DNA of 6,458 nt from JBCBCP01 sp039178165 (GCA_039178165.1 JBCDFL010000187.1:1-6458); one strand, 5' to 3'; counted from the first letter of the stretch, positions 1-5,705 are shown. Numbers and translations are program-made. The notes: generated from the sequence alone by a model not told the origin.

Positions 1-134
1 AGATGGCGGCGATGGGGCCGGTGCGCCTCAGCGCCGTGCTCGCGGCACAGAAGGAAATCATCTCCGTCGCGCGGCGCCTCGCGGACGAGGGCAAGATCAA
101 CCTCGCCGGGCGCGGCGGCGAGAAAATGGTCTAG
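1..134 (+). CDS. fliG: FliG flagellar motor switch protein, C-terminal end (5' truncated)
   Basis: Only the last 43 codons are present; the first complete codon is at position 3 and the TAG stop is 132-134. The readable tail contains MGPVRLSAVLAAQKEI, then ARRLADEG, then GRGGEKMV at the end. This is the characteristic end of FliG: the GPVR motif of the last helical bundle, a helix ending in ARRL..EG, and a short glycine-containing tail. FliG is the C-ring protein that contacts the MotA-type stator through its C-terminal domain and converts ion flow into torque. The charged torque helix itself lies upstream of the window. An AGGAGG ribosome binding site for fliH overlaps the stop codon, so the two genes are in one transcript. 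Identification is confident because of the motif and the fliHIJ context. Confidence 0.93.
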   Translation, partial: MAAMGPVRLSAVLAAQKEIISVARRLADEGKINLAGRGGEKMV

Positions 135-138
135 GAGG
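133..138 (+). promoter_or_regulatory. Ribosome binding site of fliH
   Basis: AGGAGG is a full Shine-Dalgarno match that begins inside the fliG TAG stop codon and ends 8 nt before the fliH ATG at 147. It fixes the fliH start and implies that ribosomes finishing fliG help start fliH. Confidence 0.85.
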
Positions 139-146
139 CAGACCGC

Positions 147-875
147 ATGGACCGCGCCAGGGTTCTCAGCGACGCGGACATCGCGACACTCGTCAAAGGC
201 CGGGCGGAGGAATTCGCGCGCGACGAGGTGGTCACCCAGCGCTTGCCGGCCGCGCAGTTTGTCGCGCAGCGCCTGGAGTTCGACCCGGATCCGCCCGAGC
301 CCGCGCAGGCCAAGGAGGAAGATGCGCCGCCCCAGAGCGACTTCGCCCCGAGCCCAGCGCCACCGACCATCGACCTCGAGGCCGAGAAAAGGACCGCGTT
401 CGAGGCCGGCAAAGCGGACGCCGCCAAAACCTACGAGGCCGCTTTGCGGGAGGCGCAGCAAAAGGCCGCCGAGGTGGCACGATGGGACGCCGACCGCCTC
501 ATCGAAGAGACATGCGCGCCTGTGATCGCCCTGCTCGGCAGTCTGGTCGCGCAATCGAATGCCCGCGAGGCGGAGCTGGCCCAGCGGATCGAGGCAGCCG
601 TGCAAGAGCTGGCCAGCGTGCGCGCAGGCCAGGCCATCGACGCGCTGCCCGCGGCCTTTCGCGCGCGGATCGAAGAGCTTGCGCGCAAGACCGCTATCGA
701 CAGCATGCCCGCCAGCATCACGCTCCACCCCGCCGATCTGGAGGCTCTGTCGCTGGAGGCCGGCGATCTCGGCGGCCGGCTCCGCGCCGACCCGGCGCTG
801 GCGCGCGGCGACGTCGTGCTGGATTTCGGCGACATGGAGGTCCGCGACACGCACCGCGCGACGGGTGCGCCATGA
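147..875 (+). CDS. fliH: FliH-like flagellar export ATPase stator/regulator
   Basis: This 242-residue protein fits FliH, the soluble dimer that binds FliI, restrains its ATPase and tethers it to the C-ring and export gate. Residues 1-45 are charged and helical, 46-78 are a Pro/Ala/Glu-rich linker, and 79-160 are a long Ala/Glu/Arg helix (AEKRTAFEAGKADAAK onward), as expected for the coiled-coil stalk. The C-terminal domain, about 161-235, has ITLHPADLEAL and then LRADPALARGDVVLDFGDME. That HP.DL ... DP.L..G....... G.(M)E pattern is typical of FliH/YscL proteins. The tryptophans near the N-terminus of the E. coli protein are not seen, so FliN/FlhA docking may differ. The start is set by the AGGAGG at 133-138. 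The TGA stop overlaps the fliI ATG as ATGA. Sequence is weakly conserved in this family, so the call rests on the C-terminal pattern plus position between fliG and fliI. Confidence 0.85.
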   Translation: MDRARVLSDADIATLVKGRAEEFARDEVVTQRLPAAQFVAQRLEFDPDPPEPAQAKEEDAPPQSDFAPSPAPPTIDLEAEKRTAFEAGKADAAKTYEAALREAQQKAAEVARWDADRLIEETCAPVIALLGSLVAQSNAREAELAQRIEAAVQELASVRAGQAIDALPAAFRARIEELARKTAIDSMPASITLHPADLEALSLEAGDLGGRLRADPALARGDVVLDFGDMEVRDTHRATGAP

Positions 876-2209
876 CCCACGTGCTGGACCGTCTGATCGG
901 CCGCACCGCACACTTTGGCGCACCGGCCCGGCCCGCCGTAAGCGCACGTGTCCTGCGCTTCGACGGCTTGATCGTGGAATGCGCCGCGTTCGGCGCCAGC
1001 CCCGGGACGCGCTGCGCTGTCGATACCGAAACCGGCGTCCCCGTCCGCGGCGAAGTCGTCGGCTTCGACCGGGGCCGGACGCTGCTCTTGCTGGAGGATG
1101 CGGGCGCGCGGATCGGCGCCACCTGCCGTGTGCGCCCCCAGGCGGGATCACACGGCGTCGCGGTGGGGCAGGGCCTTCTGGGCCGCGTGCTGGACGCCGA
1201 TGGCGCGCCGCTCGACGGCCTTCCGCCCCCGAGCGCGGCGCAGATCAGGCCACTAGCCGGCACGCCGCTCAACCCGCTGGACCGCCAGCGCGTGCGCGAG
1301 CCACTGGATGTGGGGGTGCGTCTGATCAATGCGGGCCTGACCGTCGGGCGCGGCCAGCGACTAGGGATCGTGGCGGGTTCGGGCGTGGGCAAATCCGTGC
1401 TGATCGACATGATGGCCCGCTTTACCCACGCGGACGTCGTCGTCGTCGGCCTGATCGGAGAGCGCGCCCGCGAAGTCGCCGATTTCGTCGCTCAGCTGAT
1501 GGAGAGCCCGGCCCGGGAGCGGACGGTGATCGTCGCCGTCCCCGCCGACCGCTCGCCGCTGCTGCGCCTGCGCGCCGCGCAACGCCTGCACGCCATCGCG
1601 GAGCATTTCCGCGAGGAGGGCAAGCAGGTTATGCTGATCATGGACAGCCTCACGCGCGTCGCCCACGCCCGGCGCGAGGTCGGCCTCGCCCTGGGCGAGC
1701 CGCCCACCGCCAAAGGCTATCCGCCCTCCGCGCTCGCGCTTATCCCGACCCTGCTGGAACGGGCCGGGCCGGGCCGGCGCGGCGACGGCGCGATCACGGC
1801 CTTCTATACGATCCTGGCGGACGGCGACGACACGGTGAACGACCCGGTCGTCGACACCGCCCGCGCGATCCTGGACGGCCACATCGTTCTGTCGCGCGCC
1901 CAGGCCCAGGCGGGCCTTTATCCCGCGATCGACCTATCCGCCTCCGTCAGCCGAGTGATGAAGGACATCGTTCCCAAGGCGCAGGCCGACGCCGCCACGC
2001 ACCTGCGCCGGCTCATGGCCAGCTACCGGGACAACCGCGACATGATGCTGCTGGGCGCCTACGCCCCAGGCCAGGACCGCACACTGGACGAGGCGGTGTC
2101 CCTGTGGCCGCGGATCGAGGGGTTCGTCCGGCAAAGCAGCGACGAGCGGGCCAGCTACGCGGACAGCGTCGCGGACCTGGCCGCGCTGATCGGACCCCAG
2201 GATGATTGA
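872..2209 (+). CDS. fliI: FliI flagellum-specific type III export ATPase
   Basis: FliI is the hexameric ATPase, related to the F1 beta subunit, that drives substrate unfolding and chaperone release at the cytoplasmic face of the flagellar export apparatus. The protein is 445 residues, the usual family length. Residues 1-95 are the N-terminal beta-barrel domain. The Walker A loop AGSGVGKS is at 168-175 (K174, S175), after the family signature LDVGVRLINAGLTVGRGQR (145-163). The catalytic glutamate is in GERAREV (E197). Walker B is VMLIMDSLTR (D258). KGYPPS (281-286) and ITAFYTILADGDD (308-320) are also family hallmarks. The helical C-terminal domain covers about 370-445. The ATG at 872 lies in ATGA, overlapping the fliH stop, with no good Shine-Dalgarno, so translation is probably coupled to fliH. 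The reading frame is open upstream to 482, but that part lies inside fliH and is not coding in this frame. One oddity: the usual GERGREV is GERAREV here. Confidence 0.98.
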   Translation: MTHVLDRLIGRTAHFGAPARPAVSARVLRFDGLIVECAAFGASPGTRCAVDTETGVPVRGEVVGFDRGRTLLLLEDAGARIGATCRVRPQAGSHGVAVGQGLLGRVLDADGAPLDGLPPPSAAQIRPLAGTPLNPLDRQRVREPLDVGVRLINAGLTVGRGQRLGIVAGSGVGKSVLIDMMARFTHADVVVVGLIGERAREVADFVAQLMESPARERTVIVAVPADRSPLLRLRAAQRLHAIAEHFREEGKQVMLIMDSLTRVAHARREVGLALGEPPTAKGYPPSALALIPTLLERAGPGRRGDGAITAFYTILADGDDTVNDPVVDTARAILDGHIVLSRAQAQAGLYPAIDLSASVSRVMKDIVPKAQADAATHLRRLMASYRDNRDMMLLGAYAPGQDRTLDEAVSLWPRIEGFVRQSSDERASYADSVADLAALIGPQDD

Positions 2210-2648
2210 GCGCCGGTCCCGCGCCATGGGCGTTCTGAAGATGAAGGCGCGCCGCGAGGCCGCCGATCACGCGCGCGCCCTGCGCGGCATCGCCACCGAA
2301 GAGCTGGCCGCCTTCGACCGGGTCTCCCGCCTGTCGGCCCTGCTGGACGGCGCCCGCAGCCTCGAACGCGGGGCCGCGAGCAAAGGCGCGCTGGCCGCGA
2401 ACGTGTCCCTCCTGTCGGCCTTGGCGGAGCAGCGCGCAGCGGCCGAGCGGCATCTGAGCGCGCTCGCGGCGCAACGCGTGCCCGTGGTCTCGCAACTAAG
2501 CGCCGCCTCCCTGCGCCAGCATGTGCTGAAGGAACGCCAGGGCCAGCTTCAGGCCGCGCTCCGGGCCGAACGCGACGCGCGGACGCAAGAAGATGCCGCC
2601 GACACCCACAATCGGAGCCAATTTCGCACGCCGAGCGGCGGGCGTTAG
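2202..2648 (+). CDS. fliJ: FliJ-like flagellar export chaperone / ATPase stalk protein
   Basis: This 148-residue protein sits directly after fliI, where fliJ is normally found, and has FliJ size and character. It is almost entirely helical, rich in Ala, Arg, Glu and Leu, with heptad-like spacing of hydrophobic residues from about 14 to 128 and a polar tail (129-148). FliJ is an antiparallel coiled coil that inserts into the FliI hexamer like the F1 gamma subunit, links it to FlhA, and recycles export chaperones. FliJ diverges fast and carries no strict motif, so the name rests on size, coiled-coil character and synteny. The start at 2202 overlaps the fliI stop by 8 nt. In-frame ATGs at 2226 and 2241 (codons 9 and 14) are possible alternatives, and none has a strong ribosome binding site. 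No second protein-coding frame is needed to explain this stretch. Confidence 0.75.
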   Translation: MIERRSRAMGVLKMKARREAADHARALRGIATEELAAFDRVSRLSALLDGARSLERGAASKGALAANVSLLSALAEQRAAAERHLSALAAQRVPVVSQLSAASLRQHVLKERQGQLQAALRAERDARTQEDAADTHNRSQFRTPSGGR

Positions 2649-2654
2649 GCCAAC

Positions 2655-2670
2655 TGGCATCCTTCTTGCA
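2655..2670 (+). promoter_or_regulatory. Predicted sigma-54 (RpoN) promoter of fliK
   Basis: The site reads TGGCATCCTTCTTGCA. The known sigma-54 consensus is TGGCACG-N4-TTGCW. It matches in TGGCA and TTGCA with exactly the right spacing; only the sixth and seventh bases differ (TC instead of CG). The invariant GG is at 2656-2657 and GC at 2668-2669, putting the predicted start of transcription near 2681. It lies in the 61-nt gap between the fliJ stop and the fliK ATG, a gap that otherwise holds no gene. A sigma-54 promoter needs an enhancer-binding activator of the FleQ/NtrC type; no activator site is recognised. Confidence 0.8.
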
Positions 2671-2692
2671 GCAAAGCCTCGAGACCTTCGCA

Positions 2693-2710
2693 ATGGATGC
2701 TCCGCCGTGA
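2693..2710 (+). other. Possible five-codon leader ORF before fliK
   Basis: In the predicted fliK leader, an ATG at 2693 opens a five-codon frame (MDAPP) whose TGA stop (2708-2710) overlaps the fliK ATG (2710-2712) as TGATG. The predicted transcript start is only about 12 nt upstream and there is no clear Shine-Dalgarno, so initiation here is uncertain. If translated, it would couple to fliK by termination-reinitiation. The short length makes chance a real alternative. Confidence 0.3.
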
Positions 2711-3735
2711 TGCTTGCCGCCCCTTTCCCGTCCACACCGCAGACCCTCGGGCAGGCCGACGGCGGCCCGCCCTTCCAAGAGCGGGCGGCCTTGCCCCAAG
2801 CGGGCGAAGCGGACGTGGCACCCTTCGCCGATCAATTCGCCGAATGGGCGGGCCGGGCGGACGTTCCTGCCGAACCCTTGCTGACCGAAAGCCCTTCTTC
2901 TGCGGGGTCATTGGACGCCGCAACGCCGGCCGATCCAGCGGGAGACGCGCCCGGCGGGGCCGCGACCCTTGGCGCTGCGCTGCCCGTATCGACCCTGCCG
3001 GCAAAACCAGTCTCGCAGCCCGTGGAAACAGGCGCCCTGCCGGGACGGACCCGCATTCTGGACCTGCCGAAGATGCCGATGGAGGCGCCCCGCGACGCGC
3101 CCCAGCACGCTCTGCCCGAACTGGCTGCCGCGCCTTCGCAGGTCGCGCCAGCCACTCCGGCCAACCTGCCCGCCTTGCCGGATCTGCAACCGGCGCCGAC
3201 GCTCGATGTCGCGCCGGGCGCGGAGGCCGCCGGGCCAGGGCTCCTGCGGCCCGATGGGCCGGCACAGCCCGCTCAGGCCTCAAACACGCCGGGCGCGCCC
3301 GCCGCAATCCCGCTCGACACACGCGTGCCGGGATGGACGGACCGGATGGCCAGCGACATCGCGGGCGCGCGGCTGACGGGTGGGCAGGACATCTCCCTGT
3401 CACTGACCCCCGAACACCTCGGCCATCTGCAGATACGTCTGTCGGTGGAGAACGGCGCCGCCCAGATCCAAATCCTCGCCGAGCATCCCGAAGCCGCGCG
3501 TCTTCTCGCCGACGCCCAGCCGCGCCTGGCCGACGCGCTGGCCCGCTTCGGCCTCGACCTCGCCCAGCACACGACCGATGTCATGGGATCCGGCGCGCAA
3601 TCGCAGCGGGACCAGGGCCAGCCGGCCTACCCCACCGCCCCAGACACGGCCGAGGCAGAGGCCCCTCCGACAGAGGCGCCCCCGGACGTGGCCCCCGCCC
3701 TCCCCCGTTTTTCCCGAATTGATCGCATCGCGTAA
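2710..3735 (+). CDS. fliK: FliK flagellar hook-length control protein
   Basis: From the ATG at 2710 this is a 341-residue protein with the two-part build of FliK. Residues 1-200 are low-complexity, rich in Ala, Pro, Gly and Asp, fitting the extended, secreted ruler part. Residues about 205-295 are the conserved C-terminal hook-length domain (Flg_hook type). It contains ISLSLTPEHLGHLQIRLS, then AAQIQILAEHPEAARLLA and ARFGLDLAQHTTDV, i.e. the L.PE.LG...V.L / ...R..L......L...L...G motif series. The tail (296-341) is again Pro/Glu-rich. FliK is exported during hook assembly and switches FlhB specificity from rod/hook to filament substrates. The frame is open back to an ATG at 2593, but that start overlaps fliJ and lies upstream of the predicted sigma-54 promoter at 2655-2670, so 2710 is preferred (GTG at 2707 is also possible). 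At 341 residues it is on the short side for the family. Confidence 0.9.
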   Translation: MLAAPFPSTPQTLGQADGGPPFQERAALPQAGEADVAPFADQFAEWAGRADVPAEPLLTESPSSAGSLDAATPADPAGDAPGGAATLGAALPVSTLPAKPVSQPVETGALPGRTRILDLPKMPMEAPRDAPQHALPELAAAPSQVAPATPANLPALPDLQPAPTLDVAPGAEAAGPGLLRPDGPAQPAQASNTPGAPAAIPLDTRVPGWTDRMASDIAGARLTGGQDISLSLTPEHLGHLQIRLSVENGAAQIQILAEHPEAARLLADAQPRLADALARFGLDLAQHTTDVMGSGAQSQRDQGQPAYPTAPDTAEAEAPPTEAPPDVAPALPRFSRIDRIA

Positions 3736-3748
3736 GGCGCCCCATGAC
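3733..3748 (+). repeat. fliK/fliL junction, copy 1 of a near-identical 16-nt junction
   Basis: The segment is TAAGGCGCCCCATGAC: fliK stop, an 8-nt spacer GGCGCCCC, and the start of fliL. The fliL/fliM junction at 4299-4314 is the same apart from TAG in place of TAA (15 of 16 identical). The TAAGG also gives the only Shine-Dalgarno-like sequence for fliL, so ribosome entry is probably tied to termination at fliK. Confidence 0.75.
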
Positions 3749-4301
3749 AGACACAGCCACCGCAGAGATGACCCAGGCGCCGAAAGGCGGCTTCCTTAAA
3801 AAGGTCCTCGTCGGCCTCATCGCGCTCGCCGTCCTGGGCGGCGGGGGCTTCGCGGGCGGCCTGTTCTACGCCCAGCAACAGAACGAGGCGCCGGACGACA
3901 TCCTGACCCTGCTCGAAGATGAAGACAGCGCCGCGCCCGGCACACCGCGGCGGGTGCCAAAGGTCGTGCCCGACGACACCCTGTTCCAAACCAGCTATTA
4001 CGAGTTCCCCGATCTGCTCACGACGAACTTGAAAGACAGCCGCCGCTTCCTGCAACTCGGGATCGGGATTTCCACCCAGTACGACGCGACCGTCGTCGCG
4101 AATGTCGAACGGCACGTGCTGGCGATGAAGTCCGACATGCTCGCCGTGATGAGCGGCTTTACCGAAGAGGACGTGACCGGGCAGGAGAGCCGCGCGGCCC
4201 TGGCCGACGCGCTCAAAGCGGCCATCAACGCACGGCTGGAGGAGCTGGAAGGCTTCGGCGGTGTCGAAGCGGTCTACTTCCCGTCCTTCGTGATGCAATA
4301 G
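3744..4301 (+). CDS. fliL: FliL flagellar basal-body-associated membrane protein
   Basis: FliL is a single-pass inner-membrane protein whose periplasmic domain surrounds or supports the MotAB-type stator and affects torque and swarming. This 185-residue copy has a short cytoplasmic N-terminus with lysines (14-20), a hydrophobic Gly/Leu/Val-rich transmembrane segment at about 20-42, a Pro/Asp-rich linker (45-80), and a periplasmic domain ending in GVEAVYFPSFVMQ. The ..V.AVYF..FV.Q ending is a FliL hallmark. The middle part, with FPDLLTTNLKD followed by FLQLGIGI, also fits the family pattern of a beta strand after a 'N L' segment. Its start is 8 nt after the fliK stop and it ends 8 nt before fliM, with the same spacer at both ends. 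Length and domain layout are normal. Confidence 0.95.
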   Translation: MTDTATAEMTQAPKGGFLKKVLVGLIALAVLGGGGFAGGLFYAQQQNEAPDDILTLLEDEDSAAPGTPRRVPKVVPDDTLFQTSYYEFPDLLTTNLKDSRRFLQLGIGISTQYDATVVANVERHVLAMKSDMLAVMSGFTEEDVTGQESRAALADALKAAINARLEELEGFGGVEAVYFPSFVMQ

Positions 4302-4314
4302 GGCGCCCCATGAC
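4299..4314 (+). repeat. fliL/fliM junction, copy 2 of a near-identical 16-nt junction
   Basis: The segment is TAGGGCGCCCCATGAC: fliL stop, spacer GGCGCCCC and the start of fliM. It matches the fliK/fliL junction at 3733-3748 in 15 of 16 bases. The TAGGG is the likely weak ribosome binding site of fliM. Similarity continues a short way into both genes: GACACAGCCACCG in fliL against GACACCGCCACAG in fliM. Confidence 0.75.
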
Positions 4315-5299
4315 GCACGACACCGCCACAGGGCTCGGCGCAAGCCTGAGCGATACCGAGGTCGATGACCTGGTCAAAATCGCGCAAAACGGCGCGGCGC
4401 GGCCCACCGCCACGGACGTCAAACCCTACCAATTCGGCCATGACAACCTGGCCGAGCTGAGCGATCACAACGGGCTCGAGGTCGTCAACGAACGGTTCTG
4501 CCGCATCGCGCGCGAGCGGATGTTCCAGTTCCTGCGCACCTACGCAAACGTCAACTATATACAGCCCGGCGCGGAGACCTACGAGAATTTCAGGCGTGGG
4601 CTCGACCCGTTCCTCAGCATGACGCTGGTCTACGTCCCCGAAATTCGGGCCAATTGCCTCGTGGTGATGCGGCCCGACTTCGTGTCGCTGCTCACCAACA
4701 CCTATTTCGGCGGTCCGCTGGAATATCTCAGCACCACCAGACGGGATTTCACCGAGAGCGAGGCGCGGGTCCGATCGCTTTTCGTACAGGAGCTTCTGAA
4801 GGGGTTCGAGCAAGCCTGGCGCGAAATCGTGCCCTTGTCCTTCGAGGTCAAACAGCACGAGGACAGCCTGGCCTTCCTGCACTTCGTCGAAGAGGAGGAT
4901 CAGGTCCTGCGCTCGTCCTTCATCGTCGAGTTGCCGGAGGTCGATCCGGCCCTGATCGAGGTGCTCTACCCCGTTCAGGCGCTCAAATCCATCGCGCCGG
5001 AAATCCGCGCGGCCATGCAATCCACGGCGGCGCCCGAAAACGTCCTCTGGCGGGCCCGATTCCACCGCGCCCTGATCGACATCCCGCTCACGCTCACGGC
5101 CCGCCTGGCGGAGGTCGATCTGCCGCTGCACGAGCTGGCCCAACTGAAAACCGGGAAGGTGCTGCCGCTCAACGCGGATCTCAGCCCGCAATTGCTGATC
5201 GAGGATGCGCGCCTCTTCGACGTTGTGCCCGGCAAGCGCGGGCGCAGGGCCGCCGTGTCCCTGGAACGCAAACTCGACCGATCGACGGAGGGAGCCTGA
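4310..5299 (+). CDS. fliM: FliM flagellar motor switch protein
   Basis: FliM is the C-ring protein that binds phosphorylated CheY and relays the switch signal to FliG. The 329-residue product has full family length. The N-terminal CheY-binding peptide appears as LSDTEVDDLV at 13-22, a variant of the known LSQ.EIDALL. Residues 37-65 (VKPYQFGHDNL...LEVVNERF) match the family block Y.F......L..INERF. The CheC-like middle domain spans about 45-235, with TYFGG at 131-135 followed by DFTESEARV and later LYPVQALKSI at 219-228 (compare YP...LEPI in other FliM). The C-terminal SpoA domain is about 245-325 (PLTLTARLAEVDLPLHEL ... LKTGKVLPL). The glycine motif after FGG reads GGPLEY rather than GGxGR. 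Start follows the fliL stop by 8 nt; fliN begins 1 nt after the stop. The retained N-terminal motif suggests a CheY-responsive motor. Confidence 0.97.
   Translation: MTHDTATGLGASLSDTEVDDLVKIAQNGAARPTATDVKPYQFGHDNLAELSDHNGLEVVNERFCRIARERMFQFLRTYANVNYIQPGAETYENFRRGLDPFLSMTLVYVPEIRANCLVVMRPDFVSLLTNTYFGGPLEYLSTTRRDFTESEARVRSLFVQELLKGFEQAWREIVPLSFEVKQHEDSLAFLHFVEEEDQVLRSSFIVELPEVDPALIEVLYPVQALKSIAPEIRAAMQSTAAPENVLWRARFHRALIDIPLTLTARLAEVDLPLHELAQLKTGKVLPLNADLSPQLLIEDARLFDVVPGKRGRRAAVSLERKLDRSTEGA
5287..5294 (+). promoter_or_regulatory. Ribosome binding site of fliN
   Basis: GGAGGGAG lies within the last codons of fliM and ends 6 nt before the fliN ATG at 5301. It is the strongest purine-rich site in the second half of the window and supports that start over earlier in-frame starts inside fliM. 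A strong site here would suit the high copy number of FliN, which outnumbers FliM in known C-rings. Confidence 0.8.
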
Positions 5300-5300
5300 C

Positions 5301-5654
5301 ATGACAGAAGAGACCGAACACGCCACCGAAGCTGCGCAGCCCCAGGCCACCGCGCACGGCGCCGAAGGCGAAATTTTGGAGCAAGCGGACAGCGTGATCC
5401 CCGATCTGGGCGTCCTGTCGCGGGTCAAGGTCACCCTGACCGTCGACGTGGGCCAGACCCAGATCACCCTGCGCGATCTTATCCGCCTCAACGAAGGCTC
5501 TGTCCTCGAACTCGACCGGCTGGCTGGCGACCCGCTCGAGGTATTGGCGAACGGCGTGCCCATCGCCAAGGGCGAGGTCGTCGTGGTGGGGGAGAAGTTC
5601 GGCGTCCGGCTCGGCGAAATCGTGGAAGCGCGCAGGCGCGTCAAAAACCTCTAA
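5301..5654 (+). CDS. fliN: FliN flagellar motor switch protein
   Basis: FliN forms the base of the C-ring and also docks FliH-FliI at the export apparatus. The protein has 117 residues. The N-terminal 30 are acidic and disordered-looking (many Glu, Ala, Thr). The SpoA (FliMN_C) domain covers about 36-112 with the family's typical sequence: VKVTLTVDVGQTQITLRDL, then GSVLELDRLAGDPLEVLANG and GEVVVVGEKFGVRL. These correspond to the L.V.LG...I.L.D.L.L..GSVI.L....G.PV.V..NG..IA.GEVVVV...FG.R. pattern. The ATG at 5301 follows the fliM TGA by one base and is preceded by a strong Shine-Dalgarno at 5287-5294. The frame stays open upstream into fliM, but that portion is a shadow. The gene ends in TAA just before a palindrome and a sigma-54 promoter, so it is probably the last gene of the fliK-led unit, with possible read-through. 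Confidence 0.97.
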   Translation: MTEETEHATEAAQPQATAHGAEGEILEQADSVIPDLGVLSRVKVTLTVDVGQTQITLRDLIRLNEGSVLELDRLAGDPLEVLANGVPIAKGEVVVVGEKFGVRLGEIVEARRRVKNL

Positions 5655-5657
5655 ACT

Positions 5658-5667
5658 TCTTCGAAGA
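5658..5667 (+). promoter_or_regulatory. 10-bp perfect palindrome next to the fliO promoter
   Basis: TCTTCGAAGA is identical to its own reverse complement. It begins 4 nt after the fliN stop and directly abuts the first base of the sigma-54 site at 5668. With no loop it would make a poor hairpin and has no T-run, so it does not look like a terminator. An operator-like role is possible but not shown; a 10-bp palindrome can arise by chance. Confidence 0.4.
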
Positions 5668-5683
5668 TGGCACGAAACCTGCA
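5668..5683 (+). promoter_or_regulatory. Predicted sigma-54 (RpoN) promoter of fliO
   Basis: The site reads TGGCACGAAACCTGCA. Against the established sigma-54 consensus TGGCACG-N4-TTGCW it differs at one fixed position only (C for the first T of TTGC). The GG is at 5669-5670 and GC at 5681-5682, the same 12-bp offset as in the fliK promoter. Transcription is predicted to begin near 5694, 26 nt before the TTG start of fliO. It lies in the 65-nt fliN-fliO gap. In Rhodobacter sphaeroides Fla1 genes, sigma-54 (RpoN2) promoters activated by FleQ/FleT are known, which fits this arrangement. Confidence 0.87.
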
Positions 5684-5705
5684 GCCCGTGGTCAGAGACC
5701 TTGCT

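Noticed and set aside
475..490. TGGCACG inside fliH
   Set aside because: The -24 half is perfect, but there is no GC at the required -12 position.
482..871. Upstream extension of the fliI frame to 482
   Set aside because: It lies inside fliH, reads as an arginine-rich shadow, and the conserved FliI N-terminus begins near 872.
2629..2640. CGCCG-AG-CGGCG inverted repeat at the end of fliJ as a terminator
   Set aside because: The stem is 5 bp with a 2-nt loop, lies within the coding sequence and has no T-run after it.
2593..2709. Earlier fliK start at ATG 2593
   Set aside because: It would overlap fliJ by 56 nt, has no properly spaced ribosome binding site, and lies upstream of the predicted sigma-54 promoter and transcript start.
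2816..2831. TGGCAC inside fliK
   Set aside because: There is no -12 GC at the required spacing.
2697..3722. 341-codon + strand frame overlapping fliK
   Set aside because: It is an arginine-rich out-of-frame shadow; the hook-length domain is in the other frame.
5545..5560. Sigma-54-like TGGC...TGCC inside fliN
   Set aside because: GG and GC have the right spacing, but the rest of both elements is poor and it lies within coding sequence.
4274..5644. 456-codon open frame on the minus strand across fliM and fliN
   Set aside because: It lies fully antisense to two clearly recognised genes, its translation resembles no family I know, and long antisense frames are expected in GC-rich DNA.
5690..5700. 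GGTC-AGA-GACC small inverted repeat at the predicted fliO transcript start
   Set aside because: The stem is only 4 bp with a 3-nt loop, too short to treat as a feature, although it covers part of the shared octamer.
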